64,000 nucleotides of DNA from Diphasiastrum complanatum (lineage: Eukaryota; Streptophyta; Lycopodiopsida; Lycopodiales; Lycopodiaceae), in contig CM055099.1 of assembly GCA_029204225.1 (NCBI GenBank), forward strand, positions 66,059,852 to 66,123,851, written 5' to 3'. The first letter of the stretch is position 1; every line of letters begins with the position of its first letter. The notes under the pieces are model-generated. The model did not search any database. It was not told the DNA's origin and worked only from the letters and a program-made list of their open reading frames with translations. The position numbers and the translations under genes are program-made. Positions 31,843 through 48,607 of this stretch are shown in pieces.

Positions 31843-33020
31843 CATATGAAATTAACTTATCTTTTCTTGAGAAGATAAGAGTGTCATCTACATAAATAGC
31901 TAGAATGATAATTTCATTTTCGACATGTTTGATATAGACATTCGACTCAACGAACAAAGGTTCGAAGCCTAAAGAACGTAGTGCTTCGTCCTTCTTTTTA
32001 TACCATTTTCTGGCTACAGGTTTCAGACCATAGATGCTCTTATTCATGTGACATCTGAATTTTGATATTTTTGACTTATAAAACCAAATGGTTGATCCAT
32101 GAATAGATCTTCTTCTAATTCTCCATGCAAGAAAGCAGTGTTTCCATCCACAATATGGATTTTGAGATCATGAGCTACTACATAAGCAAATAACAAGCGA
32201 ACTGATGTGTGTTTGACTACAGGTGAGAAAGTATCAGTGTAGTCGATACCATATTTCCGTGAAAAGCCTTTCGCTACCAACCTTGCTTTGTATCTGATGA
32301 TATCTCCATCAAGACCTGTTTTGATCTTGTAGATCCACTTGCATTTAACTTGGTTTCTTCCATCAGGTACATGTGCAAGTGTCCATACATTGTTCTTATA
32401 CATTGATGACATTTCGTCCTCCATTACTTGAATCTAATGATCTCTATCTGGCCCATCAATAACTTCTTCGAATGTTTGAGATTATTCCGCGAAACCACAA
32501 AATTCGATAGCTATGTTTGTTGAAACATCTTGACCCAACCTTGCTGGTGGTATTCTTTGTCTTGTAGATATTCTCACAACTTGTATAGGTTTCGAATTCA
32601 ATTCTGCATTTTCAGGTTCAAATAGTTCTGCTTGAATTCGAACTGGTGATTCGAGCTTTTCAGATACTCAAATTTGAATTCCCTTTGAATCACTACTATG
32701 TCCAGATGGTAATTCTAGTTCATCATCCGCTTGCTTTACTTCTGCTTTTGGTAACTCATTATTAATAGCCGATTAAATCACTATCTGCTATGTACTTCAA
32801 CTCATCGAATTTGACATCTTGAACTACTTTTATTCTTCCAATTTTGGTTATGTAGACTCGATAGTACAAAAAATGTAACTCGAATCCTACCAATAAACCT
32901 TGTTATGTCTTTTCATCAAGTTTCTTTCTCAAATTGTTTGGTATGTGCATATAAACTGCACATTCGAATGTCCGAACATGAGCCAGACTTCCACCATAAT
33001 TCAATAGACACTGTAAAAGC
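31843..33020 (-). pseudogene. copia E, integrase C-terminus and RT N-terminus (right half)
   Basis: From the right: a short integrase C-terminal part (SLAHVRTFECAVYMHIPNN, GLLVGF), a linker with stops, then RT (NNVWTLAHVPDGRNQVKCKW, RLVAKGFSRKYGIDYTDTF, IVDGNTAFLHGELEEDLFM) and, after a frame change near 32044, KSIYGLKPVARKWYKK and the catalytic LAIYVDDTLIFS. The YVDD aspartates are intact. The element's gag, protease and most of integrase are missing to the right of 33020. Confidence 0.85.
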
Positions 33021-33089
33021 CACTTCATGCTATATTGTTGATGCTTTCATTCGCACCAATTTCTTGGTATAGTAGAAAACAAAAATGGA

Positions 33090-33440
33090 TTTTTCTTTTA
33101 TCGATTGAAATAGAGTATGTTGAAGTGTCACAAGCAGCTAGAGAAGCAGTTTGAATTTGGAATCTGCATTTTGATCTAAACCTTAGACAAGAAAGGCCAA
33201 CAATGATCTTTTGTGACAACACAAGCTGCATTGCACTTACTGTTGATTCTAAATTTCATTCTAGAAGTAAACATATCACAACTTAACATCACCATGTTAG
33301 AGACCAAGTTAATGCAAAGTTTTTGCACTTGGAATCTTAGAGCACTAAAGATTAGGTAGCCGACATCTTCACTAAGTCATTGTCTAAAGGCAAGCACATG
33401 AAGTTCAGGATGATGTTGAACATGGAAACAAAGAAATAAA
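33090..33440 (+). pseudogene. copia RNase H fragment (+ strand)
   Basis: Reads EYVEVSQAAREAV, MIFCDNTSCIALTVDSKFHS, RSKHI, HHHVRDQVNAKFLHLES and ADIFTKSLSKGKHMKF with four stops. These are the typical last blocks of copia RNase H. It is in opposite orientation to copia E and from another family. A 37-bp stretch with ATTGCTATTG-GAATGTATAGTGTAGG is tandemly duplicated just downstream (about 33495-33565). Confidence 0.75.
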
Positions 33441-33565
33441 TGGTCTCCATTGGACAAGTTGGGGCCATGGTTGTTGAGCCAAGCCAACGTTGAGTTGATT
33501 GCTATTGAGAATGTATAGTGTAGGTATTTGATTGCTATTGTGAATGTATAGTGTAGGCATTTGGT

Positions 33566-35836
33566 AAGTAGGCAACACATCCGCTGGTTGTGTCAAGCTG
33601 GTTGTATCTCTATTCTAAGACTTGAACTGTATGCACTCATATGTTGTTATTAGGTCCAAAAAGCGCATCGACTCGATGCCATAAAGATTCAATTCATACT
33701 TAGAACTGGTGTCTTGAATGGCCTAACGAGACTAAGAAACCTACTAAGACACTTTTAAAAAAAAAAACCTATTGGTGGGTTAAAAAAAAAGACCTTGAAA
33801 TAAAGAGTGAATATAACAATTGGTCTTTTACACCATTTTTTGTTTTAAAAAATTTCATGTTCATGGCGTTACACATTCTATGTATCTCCATCTAGACTCT
33901 CCTTTCATGATCTCCATAATAGCATCGAGTTTTGACAATATAAGAATAAGTTTTCTACAAGTTTTGCAAATTTTATTCTACCCATGGTTCACCGATAAAG
34001 TAGCACATGGCATACCATGTAATATTAATTGCATGTTGTCTCTAACTACAACAAGATACTAACTAGTTGCAAAAATTTCTATGGATTTCAACTGGTTGTC
34101 TCCACTCAGTACTAATGATAATTGTCTCAATGTCTCTTGATAGGTGTTATGACAATCTCTAGCACATTTTCCTTCTATGGTATTGTGTCCACTTTCCTTT
34201 TTTTCTTTTTTGTCGTGTACTAAGATTGGCTTTTCATTTTTCAGTACCACAAAAGACTTGGACGCAATAGCATGAGCTATTGTATCATGTGAATCATTCA
34301 CAACTTTCTCATGTAAAATAAATAATATAGTCTATGTGATAATGCAAGTACCAAACTGTGTAGTATGTGTGGCAATTCAGTTATCAAACCATCACTGTCA
34401 AGAACAATATCTACTTTTAAGGTATTACATTGTATTTTTGTGGATACATTATACGTTGAAAATTTTTGGTTGTAAAATAGAAAAGGTATTTTGACAAATT
34501 TGAGAACCAAATTTTGAGTAAAAATATTATTTCAATTTTTTTTTTGCAGCCTCCAACCATAGCATGCTGACATGGGAAGTGAAAAGCTAGCTTTTGTTTT
34601 TTGCAACCTTCAAAGATAACACGCCAACGTGTTAATCGAAATAGGGAAAAAACAACTTAATTTCAAAATTTTCTTACTTTGGGATTTCATTGTGAGATTT
34701 TTAACTATGTATCAAACCACAGTTCTTGATAATTAAAAAGGTAGCACACCAGGTGCTGTTTATTTGTTGAATCATGACGAGAAATAAACTCACAAAACTC
34801 TCAAAAAATTTCATTGCAAAATGCAAGGCCCAATGGCATCAATACCTTTGCCATATCACCCTATTCATATTTTCCTTGAGTAATGAGGCTTTTCAAATTG
34901 AAAGGTAGTTATGGCAAGAAACATCATGAACAATGGCCTAGGTATGAAGAGTATAATGGTATGTTCAATTTGAGAAACTAGTTACATAACCACCAACTCA
35001 CCTGAGAATTGCAAGTCCCATGAATTGAATTAGTTAGTCATTGTACCGATTTTCATCATGTCACCCGATGGCTCACATGATGTTTGCTGTAGCTTGGATT
35101 GCCTTAAATTTTGCAAAGATTGGCATCCTCAACAGGTTATTTATCTTGGTAGGCAATTACTTCCTACTTCCTTCTGGCCTACCTTCAACGTTGCTCTCAC
35201 GGTAAAATATTGGTGCGACATTTTGCTAAGCATTCTTGAAGTGCCTTAAAGCGTGCAAATATTGGTATCCATCAAGAATTTTGGGTGATTAGTGGAGGAA
35301 TCTTGTCATGAAATGCCAAGTGCTTGTTTTTTCTTTGCATTTTGGTGACACTAATAAAACCATATTCACGTGTTTTCCAACCATTGCCACATTCCACCAA
35401 AACTCTCATATGAATATCCAACACCTGGAAGCTGGCAATATCGCAAACTTTCCTTGTTGACAGCCAAGGAGTGGATGCCACATAGCAGATGTGCACATTC
35501 TAGAGGAGTATTTATGTGATATGTGGTAGCCACTCATTGGTTGTCCAGATAAAAATTGTCTTGGTTTCAAAAGAAATAATAATTGTTGCAAAAGAAAGCT
35601 TGCACTTACACATCACGTGTGTTTCGCATGGGCCATCCGGCCACCCAAGATGGTGCCCTCAAGCTCTTGGACTCCCACAACTTTTGATCATCATGTACTC
35701 CCATCATGTGCCATAAACAAAAGATCAAAGTGAAGACAATCTTTGAAAAGCGCAATAAGAGAAAGTCATTTACGTAAGGTGGCACATGTTATGCTTCTTG
35801 ACATCATCAAAATGTCACGAAGTTGGCACATGATGG
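33566..35836. other. intergenic, no gene seen
   Basis: AT-rich with only short unrelated open frames. No transposon ends, RNA gene or coding similarity recognised. Confidence 0.5.
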
Positions 35837-35987
35837 CACGACAACACATTACCCTAGGCCATCTTGGTGTCAAATGACGACACTACACGTTACACAAGGA
35901 CATGTTGGTGTCACACGACACTTTATACACTAGGACATATCTCGGTGTTACATGCTAACACGACAAGTAACATAAGGACATCCCAAG
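35837..35987 (+). repeat. four degenerate ~41-bp tandem units
   Basis: Units begin at about 35837, 35878, 35919 and 35959, each with an ACA-rich start, a block like ACAAGGACAT or CTAGGACAT and a TTGGTGT-like end; the last unit is short. Confidence 0.55.
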
Positions 35988-36075
35988 TTGTCAAAAAGCT
36001 AAGATTCTCTTTTTCTTTATGTGTAATAATAATCTAGGATATGGGCTATTGAATGATTGTGGATGGTAACTCTTA

Positions 36076-36147
36076 AGGGGTTAGGGTTCAAGATCTAGGT
36101 TTAGGGTCAGGGTCAGGGTTAGAGTATAAGGGTTAAGTTTAGGGTGA
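36076..36147 (+). repeat. degenerate TTTAGGG/TCAGGG-like tract
   Basis: Irregular repeats of GGGTTAGGG, TTTAGGG and TCAGGG resemble decayed interstitial telomere repeat. Only two units match the plant TTTAGGG exactly. Confidence 0.35.
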
Positions 36148-36364
36148 GGACCAAATCACCAAATTATGCCTTCTACATTCACAAAATGACGTATTTATTG
36201 CAGCTTGCTCATGACATATATCGTGACGGCTTGCTCAAGCTGCTGCTATCAGTGTTTAAAACTGGAGCACCATCTCTAGATTTGTATGCCTTGATTGTGG
36301 GGCAGAAGGAGAGAGCATTCCTCTATGCTGTGGCTGCAGTTGTAGTGTGTCGGGAGGCACAAGA

Positions 36365-41430
<5,066 letters not shown>

Positions 41431-41659
41431 AGCTTGGAGTTTATAAATAATTCTTTTTTATATCTGGTGACGTTTTATGGGACTCTACAATTCTCCATGT
41501 TTAACCTATAACAATAACCTAACCTTGCTTAATAGGCTATCAATCCCTATTTGCCTAGTTTTGCAATAACTTTTACTAGCACATATCCTACAATATTATC
41601 ATTGAAATACAAAATTGAACTTTGATTTAATTTTAGTTTCATTATAGATAATGATTTAT

Positions 41660-42294
41660 TGTATTTTTTTTTTAATTTCTATATATGTAAATGTGCTATA
41701 GTGTCTAAATTCATGTAAAGGCCTAATTGCACCTTGTAAATTCATATTTAGAATAGACGTTGCGACATTCTATAAGAGACACAGTAGTAGTTCAGAACCA
41801 ACATTTTGACAGTTCGTAAATGACGTTGAGGCTGAAGAGCGTTCATATAAGGACAACACTATGTGCTATTGTATCGACGCATTTCTACGCAGAGCTGAGT
41901 ATCACGATAAGAACTAATACTGTGTTTGATTAAGAAGAATCTTTAGCCAATGTGATTCTGCTTGATGAATCAATTTGCTAGTTGCTGTTTGTTCTGACTG
42001 TTTACCTGATGTCTGAAGAGCCTGAAAGATAAAGTGATCTTTACAATTGCAGACCTTGACCAAATCGTTTCACCATTGGTGTTCCTGGATGCCAATTTAC
42101 CAAAATATCTTTGGATAACCAATTATGTCGCTGTAGTATTCATTGTGAATTTTATATATTCTAGTCCGTTTACCATCATACATATAGTTACCATGCAAAA
42201 GATGAGATTATTCTCTCTCTTGGGGAACGATCAAACCTTTTATACTACGTAATTCATCGATTTTGTGGAAATCTATAACGACTAGGCCACCACA
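41660..42294 (+). repeat. 5' LTR of element M, truncated and internally deleted
   Basis: Aligns with the 3' LTR from TATATATGTAAATGTGC onward and ends ACTAGGCCACCACA. After GAGTATCA (about 41903) it jumps to CGATAAGAACTAATAC, skipping the counterpart of 48896-49231. The LTR's first ~50 bp (TGTGGAGTCTC...) are not present, so similarity starts near 41660-41675. Confidence 0.8.
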
Positions 42295-42299
42295 TAATT

Positions 42300-42317
42300 T
42301 GGCACCATTGCCGGGGA
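42300..42317 (+). promoter_or_regulatory. primer binding site of element M (Asp tRNA)
   Basis: TGGCACCATTGCCGGGGA, five bases after the LTR; two changes from the perfect complement of tRNA-Asp. Confidence 0.85.
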
Positions 42318-42382
42318 GATGAATTTCACCTTTTGCAATATTTTTAAGTGTATTACATCTACGAATCTTTCTCATGTAATGC

Positions 42383-43640
42383 ATGCCAAGAACATACTCT
42401 CAAGCAATTATTGAACAGAAACGTTTAGAGCGTGCACAACGATTAGAAGCATATAGGAAGTCTAGAGATTTGTATTTGCAGAATTTGCAAAACTCACTAG
42501 TTAGAGCAAGATTAACACCTAAAGCGTTTGATGATCTTCTAAATGCTACTACAACATTTGTAGATTCATTTGAGGAAAGATCCGTTGAAACACCAAGTTC
42601 TACAGATTCACCTGAATCAGATTCGTCTGAATCTACTTTTGAACCAAGTTCGGAATCAAAATCTTTCTTCAGAACCATTGTCTGAGCGTAGTTTAGATTC
42701 GGATCCTCCAAGTTCATCTAGTTCACCACCATCTGTTAATATTGCTAATCCAGTGCCACCCACATCTACAAAAATCAGATACGATTTCTTTAAGGGATCG
42801 TCATTTGAAGATGCGGATAGTTATTTGTCACAGTTTGAATCCATTACCATAGCAAACAAAGAGCAGACGGACGAGGACAAAGTTAGAATTTTGCGAGGTC
42901 TTCTGCGGAAGCAGGCTAGGACCTGGTACAATCAATTAGTACCGAAAACAGTTATTACTTGGAACGCTTTAAAAGCAACGTTCCTTAAACAGTTTAGGGA
43001 GATAGGATATTCCACTAGATTGTTGGCTCAACTTAACTCTGTTGAGAAAAAGCCAAAGGAATCACTTAGGAAATATACTCGTAGGGTTAAGAATTGAATA
43101 GGAGCCCAGTATCTAGTTCCTATGCAAAATGAATGGTTCTTGGGTGGCTTGCCTAAGAAAATGGATCGTTATTGTCGACAGGGTTTGATGACTTCCTTGG
43201 AAGATGTCATCGCCTCTGCCGAAATTACGAAACTTTTCGAATTTCTCGTAGACAGAGAAATGAAAGAAAAAGTAGTAAAAAGCACAAATATAAACGAACA
43301 GAAGAATCTAGAACATCTATTGAGTCTGAATCAAAATCTGATTCAATGGATGTGAAAGAATCTTTCAAGTATTCATCTTATTCTTCTTCATCAGAAGAAG
43401 AATCTTCTTACAGGAAATCCAAGAATAGGAACTCAAAAAAAAAGAAAAGAATGGAGAAATCCGAGAAGATGGATCCATTAGGATGTTGAGTTGTTAGCAA
43501 AAGAAATGAGTGATTTAAAAGTCCAAATATCTGATGTTAAAGCCAAGCGAAAGAAAGTGAAGCCTAACGCCAATGTTTGGTGTACCGCCTGTGGGAAGAA
43601 AGGCCATTCTAAAACCAATTGTCCCAGTTATTAGACGATA
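42383..43640 (+). pseudogene. element M gag with nucleocapsid knuckle
   Basis: Starts MPRTYSQAIIEQKRLERAQR. After an acidic Ser-rich stretch a frameshift near 42660 leads to the gag core (YDFFKGSSFEDADSYLSQF, TWYNQLVPKTVITWNALKAT), a TGA... actually TGA-type stop at 43096-43098, then FLGGLPKKMDRYCRQGLM, a Lys/Ser-rich linker with a frame change, and the CCHC knuckle WCTACGKKGHSKTNCP (about 43580-43627). Role as for other Gag proteins; not translatable as one chain. Confidence 0.85.
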
Positions 43641-43659
43641 ACCAATATTATAAGAATTA

Positions 43660-44265
43660 TATAGAATGTTATTAGGACGACCATGGCTCTATCAGGCCGA
43701 TGTTATATCCCACTAGAAGAAGAAGGAGATTACCTTCAGAGACCAGATGGAGACACCGATAGGAAAAAGTCATTAAAGAATTTCCATATCATGGGAAAAA
43801 GATAAGTACGAAGGTGAGACGCCTACATCTTCCTCGAGATATACTTCGGAGGAAAAAGAGCTTCAGTCAGTAGGGACTGAGGAAGGGGAAAGGTTTGTCA
43901 CACTAAGTATACCTGCATACAGCAATAGAGTAGAATACGTAGATAGAGGAGATTGTGGAGTTCCAGATATTAGTGCGATTATAGGAGATCAGACTATAGA
44001 TAGAATACTAATAGACTCAGGATCCAGTATCAATTTAGTAACAAAAACAATGGTTAAAGAATCAGGATTAGAAAACCAGATACAACCTATCACTTATCAT
44101 GAAATCCATTTAGCAGACGCAACTAAATGTATACCAGTAGGCGAGCTAAAAGGTATTAATGTAATTATAGAGACAGAGACATTTGTTATGAATTTCCTTG
44201 TCATCAATCCAGTAGATACGCCACCTTATTCAATATTATTTGGAAGACGAGTTCCATTGGCCACA
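43660..44265 (+). pseudogene. element M protease region with a duplicated end
   Basis: 43666-43705 reads MLLGRPWLYQADV, the usual end of a gypsy protease. About 200 bp later a second, full protease follows (43950-44255): IDRILIDSGSSINLVTKTMV with active-site D-S-G-S, then the flap region and INPVDTPPYSILFGR. A protease end before a complete protease points to a template switch or deletion joining two copies. Confidence 0.75.
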
Positions 44266-44728
44266 GGACCATCAGCAAGCTTTTGATCAATTGAAACAGT
44301 CATTAGCAGAAGCCACTGGGGTTAGACCTCCAAATTGGGCTAAAAAGTTCCATGTATATGTAGACACATCATCGTTTGCGATAGGTGTAGTGCTTAGTCA
44401 GAAAGATGACCAAAATATAGATTATCCAATTTACTATGCGAGTAGGCAACTCACTGCATCTAAAAAGAATTATTCCACTACAGAGCGAGAAGCACTAGGG
44501 ATGATTTATTCAGTAAAGAAATTTAGACATTATCTTTTAGGATACCCTTTTGTTTTTCATGTAGATCACCACGCATTAAAACATTTAGTGAATAAACCTG
44601 ATCTTTCGGGTAGAATAGTTAGATGGGTATTATTATTAGATGAGTTTAATTATGAAGTAGAATTAAGAAGAGACAAGCATCATCAAAATGCTGACTATAT
44701 ATTCCGCCTCAAACGAAAAATCAATTAG
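44240..44728 (+). pseudogene. element M RNase H (open, RT missing)
   Basis: WPQDHQQAFDQLKQSLAEAT is the RT connection; then FHVYVDTSSFAIGVVLSQ (first Asp), YYASRQLTASKKNYSTTERE (catalytic Glu), FHVDHHALKHLV (Asp) and DKHHQNADYIFRL (final His/Asp region; usual N-x-x-A-D is kept as QNAD). The whole RT between protease and here is deleted: the join lies in the FGRR/VPLATG codons at 44250. Confidence 0.85.
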
Positions 44729-44814
44729 AACCCATTTCTGATGAATTTTCAGATGAACATATAATGCGTATTCAATCGGAAACATCAATAACTTCTAACT
44801 GCTGAAAAGATTAC

Positions 44815-45175
44815 AACTAGGCAGACTCCATACTATCTTGTGTATGGAATCCATCCCATACTACCAATAGAATTCGAAGTTCCGACGTTTCGCATTAGTA
44901 ATGAAGAGCGAATGGATGAACACAATAGTCTCCGAGAGCGGATGATTTCTTTGACGCAACTGGAAGAGGATTGTCGTCTTTCATTAATCGAGACTGAACG
45001 AGTTCAGAATAAAAGAAAAGAAAATTTTGACCAATCCATTATGAAAATAAAAATTAAACGAGGAGACTATGTGCTTCTGTATGATAACAGACACATGTTG
45101 TTTCTTGGAAAATTACATACCAGATGGATGGGACCATATAAAGTCATAGAAGTTTTTAATAATGGATCACTTTAG
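44815..45175 (+). pseudogene. element M integrase C-terminal part
   Basis: TPYYLVYGIHPILPIEFEVP is the end of the integrase core; it is followed by a helical linker (EDCRLSLIETERVQNKRKEN) and the C-terminal SH3-like GDYVLLYDNR...GKLHTRWMGPYKV. The D,D-35-E core upstream is missing. Confidence 0.85.
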
Positions 45176-45722
45176 CTAGTTGATCTTCGAAGGTTGCGAA
45201 AATGCCGAAACCAGCGTGTACATTTTTGCGAAAATGCCGAAACACGACACCTTCGCTACATTTCTATATTATTTTGCAAAACATCCGACACTATATTGGA
45301 ATATGGTGTATTGAGTGAATTCACCATTTTTTGTTTTTAAGAAATACGGAAATTGCGACATGTACCTTCGCATTTTTCGAGATTTTCTTCCTTCCGACAT
45401 CTTCGCATTTTTCGCATTTTTAACGAAGAAAATGAAAATCTTCGCTTTGACTTACTAAGCAAAGCATTTCTGTATTTTGTTTATTTATTTATTTATTTTT
45501 GTTTTTAGGACTAGACACTTTATTATTGAGTATGTACCTTCAAAATGAAGGACACGCTTCCATTTAATATTAGTCTAATCCGTCGAAATACCATCAATAC
45601 GCATAAAACCTCAAACACTTCAGTTGTTGTCGCTACCACTTTCCATCACTCTTGCTCTCCGATTTCTGAATTGTTGCGATCAAGCTCTTTTCTGCCATCG
45701 CTCATTTACAACTGCAAGCACC
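45176..45722 (+). other. spacer between pol and extra ORF of element M
   Basis: Repeats of CTTCGCATTTTTCG / TTGCGAAAATGCCGAA occur at 45196-45250 and 45365-45445. A weak open frame (45545-45799) overlaps the extra ORF start. It may act as an untranslated leader for a spliced extra-ORF RNA (inference). Confidence 0.4.
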
Positions 45723-48565
45723 ATGGCGATTGTATTCAAAACGCACCCAAAGCCAGTGATACCAGTATTACAACCACTAGTTGTTCAAGCGCGAATTGAA
45801 GGTCTTCTTCAATTTAACCCATCAGTAATTCTTACTGATTTATGTTATGAGCTGATCCGCAATTTGAGTGAAACAAAAGAAGGACATATTTCCACTATCG
45901 TCCGCAATCAAGAGATTTTTATTACAGAAGGATTTTATTGTCGTGCCTTAGGATTGCCTATGGACGACAATATGCCAGTTACTATACCAGATTTTATCGC
46001 AGAGAGCGTAGTTTTTCAAGAAGAACTTATCTTGAAAAACGGGGATATAAACTCTCTTACATTAGAGATCCCAATCTCAAAAGCTTTGTACGATTTGCTC
46101 TTGCTTTTATCTTTTTACCGGAGCAAGAGTACACCATCTCAAATACAAATATGGGATATCTGTTGAGAGCCTTAAATGGAGAGCCTATTGCCTTTGGACA
46201 GATTGCTTTCAAGCAATTCTATAAATTAGTAAAAGTTAATCAGTTTTTCAGGCTGGGTCTACAGATGGATATTTTATGTATGCATGCTGGTGTGCTAACA
46301 GTGTAGGAGGACATCAGGATTGCACCAGTGCTGCCAGAGCTAGCCCCATCAATAGAGGCTGAATCCCAGATGCATATATCAAAAGCAACCACCATAGCAA
46401 CCACATCATCATCATCAAGTCAAGGGAGCTCGGTGAGAATGACTTCGCCATCATCCCAATATACGCCATTGTCTAGTACAGAAGAAAATAGGGATGTGGA
46501 AGAGGAAGCGGAGGACACTGCTGATCAGGAGCAGAATCAGGGTGATATACCACAAGAGCCAACTCCACAAGAAACAAAACAGCTTTCTGATGACCAGCAG
46601 GGCAGTGAAAGTGACGTCGAGGCACCAATTCTAGATGCTGAATTATATCAAAAGATTTTTAAAACACTACTGCCGGATACACGGGTAGCTATTCAGCATC
46701 TTGCCAGCTTGGAGAAGGTATCCAAGAAGCTTGGATCAAAGTATGAAAGAGTCCAAGCAGACCTAATCCAGAGGGATACAGAGCTGAACGAAACAAAGGC
46801 TGAGCTGTTCTATAAAATCAAAGAACTTGAAGCGGCCCAAGAAGAGCTGAGCAGGAAGGACATAGAGCTTGAAGAAGCAAAAGGAAGGTAGGACGCTACG
46901 CTCGAAGTATTGGAAGAAATGCAGGAGCAGTCCAATGCTTTTGAAAGCAAAAACATATCGCTTAAACAACAAATTCAGATTCTGCAGGCTACTTTGCAGG
47001 AGGAGAGACGTATTCAATCTACTCTCCAGAATAGTAATGCAAAACTGAGTAACGGACTCAGCAGTGCTCAAGACTCAATTGTCCAACTGCAAAATTCTGC
47101 AGAAATTTTAAGAAAAGACAATCAAATATACAAGAGACAGGCCGAAGAGGCGGTTCTATGGCTAATCAGCGCCGAAGTCACATTAGGTGCCTTCGTATCT
47201 CATGGCAGGTACAGAACTGACCCAGTAGCATGGAAGAAAATTCAGGAGAAGATGATCCAAACTTTCCAGCTGCAATATCTACAACCGCAGATGATTGCTT
47301 ATGAAAAAATGGAGGAAGAGTTGGAAGAGGCCAAATTTCAATTGGGCCAAATGTAGATTTCTGACGCGGAAGAACCAGCACAATGCCCAGATCGGGAGAC
47401 GCAGACAGATGAGCCAGCTCACGTTATGTCAGAAAAGGCCATCCAAACTGATACCATCTGCAGGCAAGTCCAGAAGGATCGGGAGGCACAGATCGAATCC
47501 AAGGAGGCTGCGAAGGTACAAACTGCTGAAGACCAACCTGAGACGTTAAGCATTATTCCATATCAAGCTCATGCGTCACCAAGTGGAGCGGTTGTAAAGA
47601 AGAACAAGATAGTGTACTCACTACTAAGGTCAGAATTTCAGACATTTCATCAGGAACTAACATTCTTTCTTCCACCCTTTTGTAGTCCAGAACTCCAACG
47701 GAGAATGAATTACCTTTTTTTACCTTAACTTTTTGGTTACACAAAAGAACAATGGGAAAACCCTTGGACTTTTTCTAGCATAAATACTCTTTGGGCCAAA
47801 CTAATTGTGCATCAAAAAGGAATTATAGCCATTGCCATTGTTCAGAATAAGTTCAATGTGCAGACTAACTACGTCCATGTGGTCGCAGGATCCTTGTATA
47901 TATACATTTTAAAATATCTAAGAACATTTGAAAATAATATTTTTCCAGTCCTGGATGAGTATTTGAATAAGTTAGAATCAATTAACATTTTTGATGTGAA
48001 GGAAATTGTTTCTAACTCTAAATCAGTTTCTTCTCGAGTTTCTCATCAGTTACTATTCCCTGGTCTGTGGAAAATTTACACAAATTGGGAGGCTAACTAT
48101 TCTTGTTATTTGGAAGAAGTAAAAACAAATAATATACTTTGCTCCACTAATCCAATAACCAGATCATATTACACTTACAACCATGTAAATATTGCTTCCC
48201 TTATTTCGTATGCCCTTCTGTCTGTTCAACAACTGTACATTAAAGCAAAATTTCCTGAATATACATATGCTGCCCTTTCACTAACTGTCCCTTATGCCGA
48301 GATGTCTGAAATCCTGACTGAGGATAGTTGGTACACGCATCTTGTTAATAATACATTAATTGATAACCCTCTCGCACCAATGGGCAATCAAAGAATGGGG
48401 GGTTATCCGAACTTGTCATTTCAAGAAGACTATAATCAAAAGAACAATTATTTCCTGGCAACAAAGGGAATGACATTGGAGCAAGTAAATGAAGAGAACG
48501 AAGCTCGAGCTAAGGCCATTTTTCACAGCAAGCCAGCCAGTCGAAAGCGACAGAGAAGGATGTAA
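45723..48565 (+). pseudogene. element M extra ORF (about 945 codons) in the env position
   Basis: Starts MAIVFKTHPKPVIPVLQPLV. With one frameshift (46070-46100) and four stops (46304, 46889, 47354, 47726) a single long protein can be followed. Parts in order: globular head (YELIRNLSE, YCRALGLPMDD, LLRALNGEPIAFGQIAFKQF; to 46300); low-complexity Ser/Glu/Gln linker (46330-46620); long coiled coil (46690-47350; LASLEKVSKKLGSKYERVQ, IQILQATLQEERRIQSTLQ); linker with ETQTDEPAHVMSEKAIQTD; and a second globular part with aromatic-rich blocks (47750-48450; YTNWEANYSCYLEEV, YNHVNIASLISYAL), ending in the basic SRKRQRRM. No signal peptide, transmembrane segment or envelope motif is visible. The head recalls the plant transposon proteins found in Athila-like elements. 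Function unknown. Confidence 0.65.
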
Positions 48566-48594
48566 ATCAGCTGTTTGCGAGCCGCTGCACAGCT

Positions 48595-48605
48595 GAGGAA
48601 GGGGA
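48595..48605 (+). promoter_or_regulatory. polypurine tract of element M
   Basis: GAGGAAGGGGA, two bases before the 3' LTR and only 30 bp after the extra ORF stop. Confidence 0.8.
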
Positions 48606-48607
48606 TA

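Noticed and set aside
33820-35716. Several 60-80 codon open frames before the beta-glucosidase
   Set aside because: No recognisable domain, no splice-linked partners and AT-rich composition.
36076-36147. Interstitial telomere array
   Set aside because: Only a few exact TTTAGGG units among irregular G-rich words; too weak to call more than telomere-like.
45723-48565. Envelope gene making element M a retrovirus-like element
   Set aside because: Position fits, but no signal peptide, transmembrane segment or fusion-type sequence could be seen; the basic tail and coiled coil argue for an internal protein.
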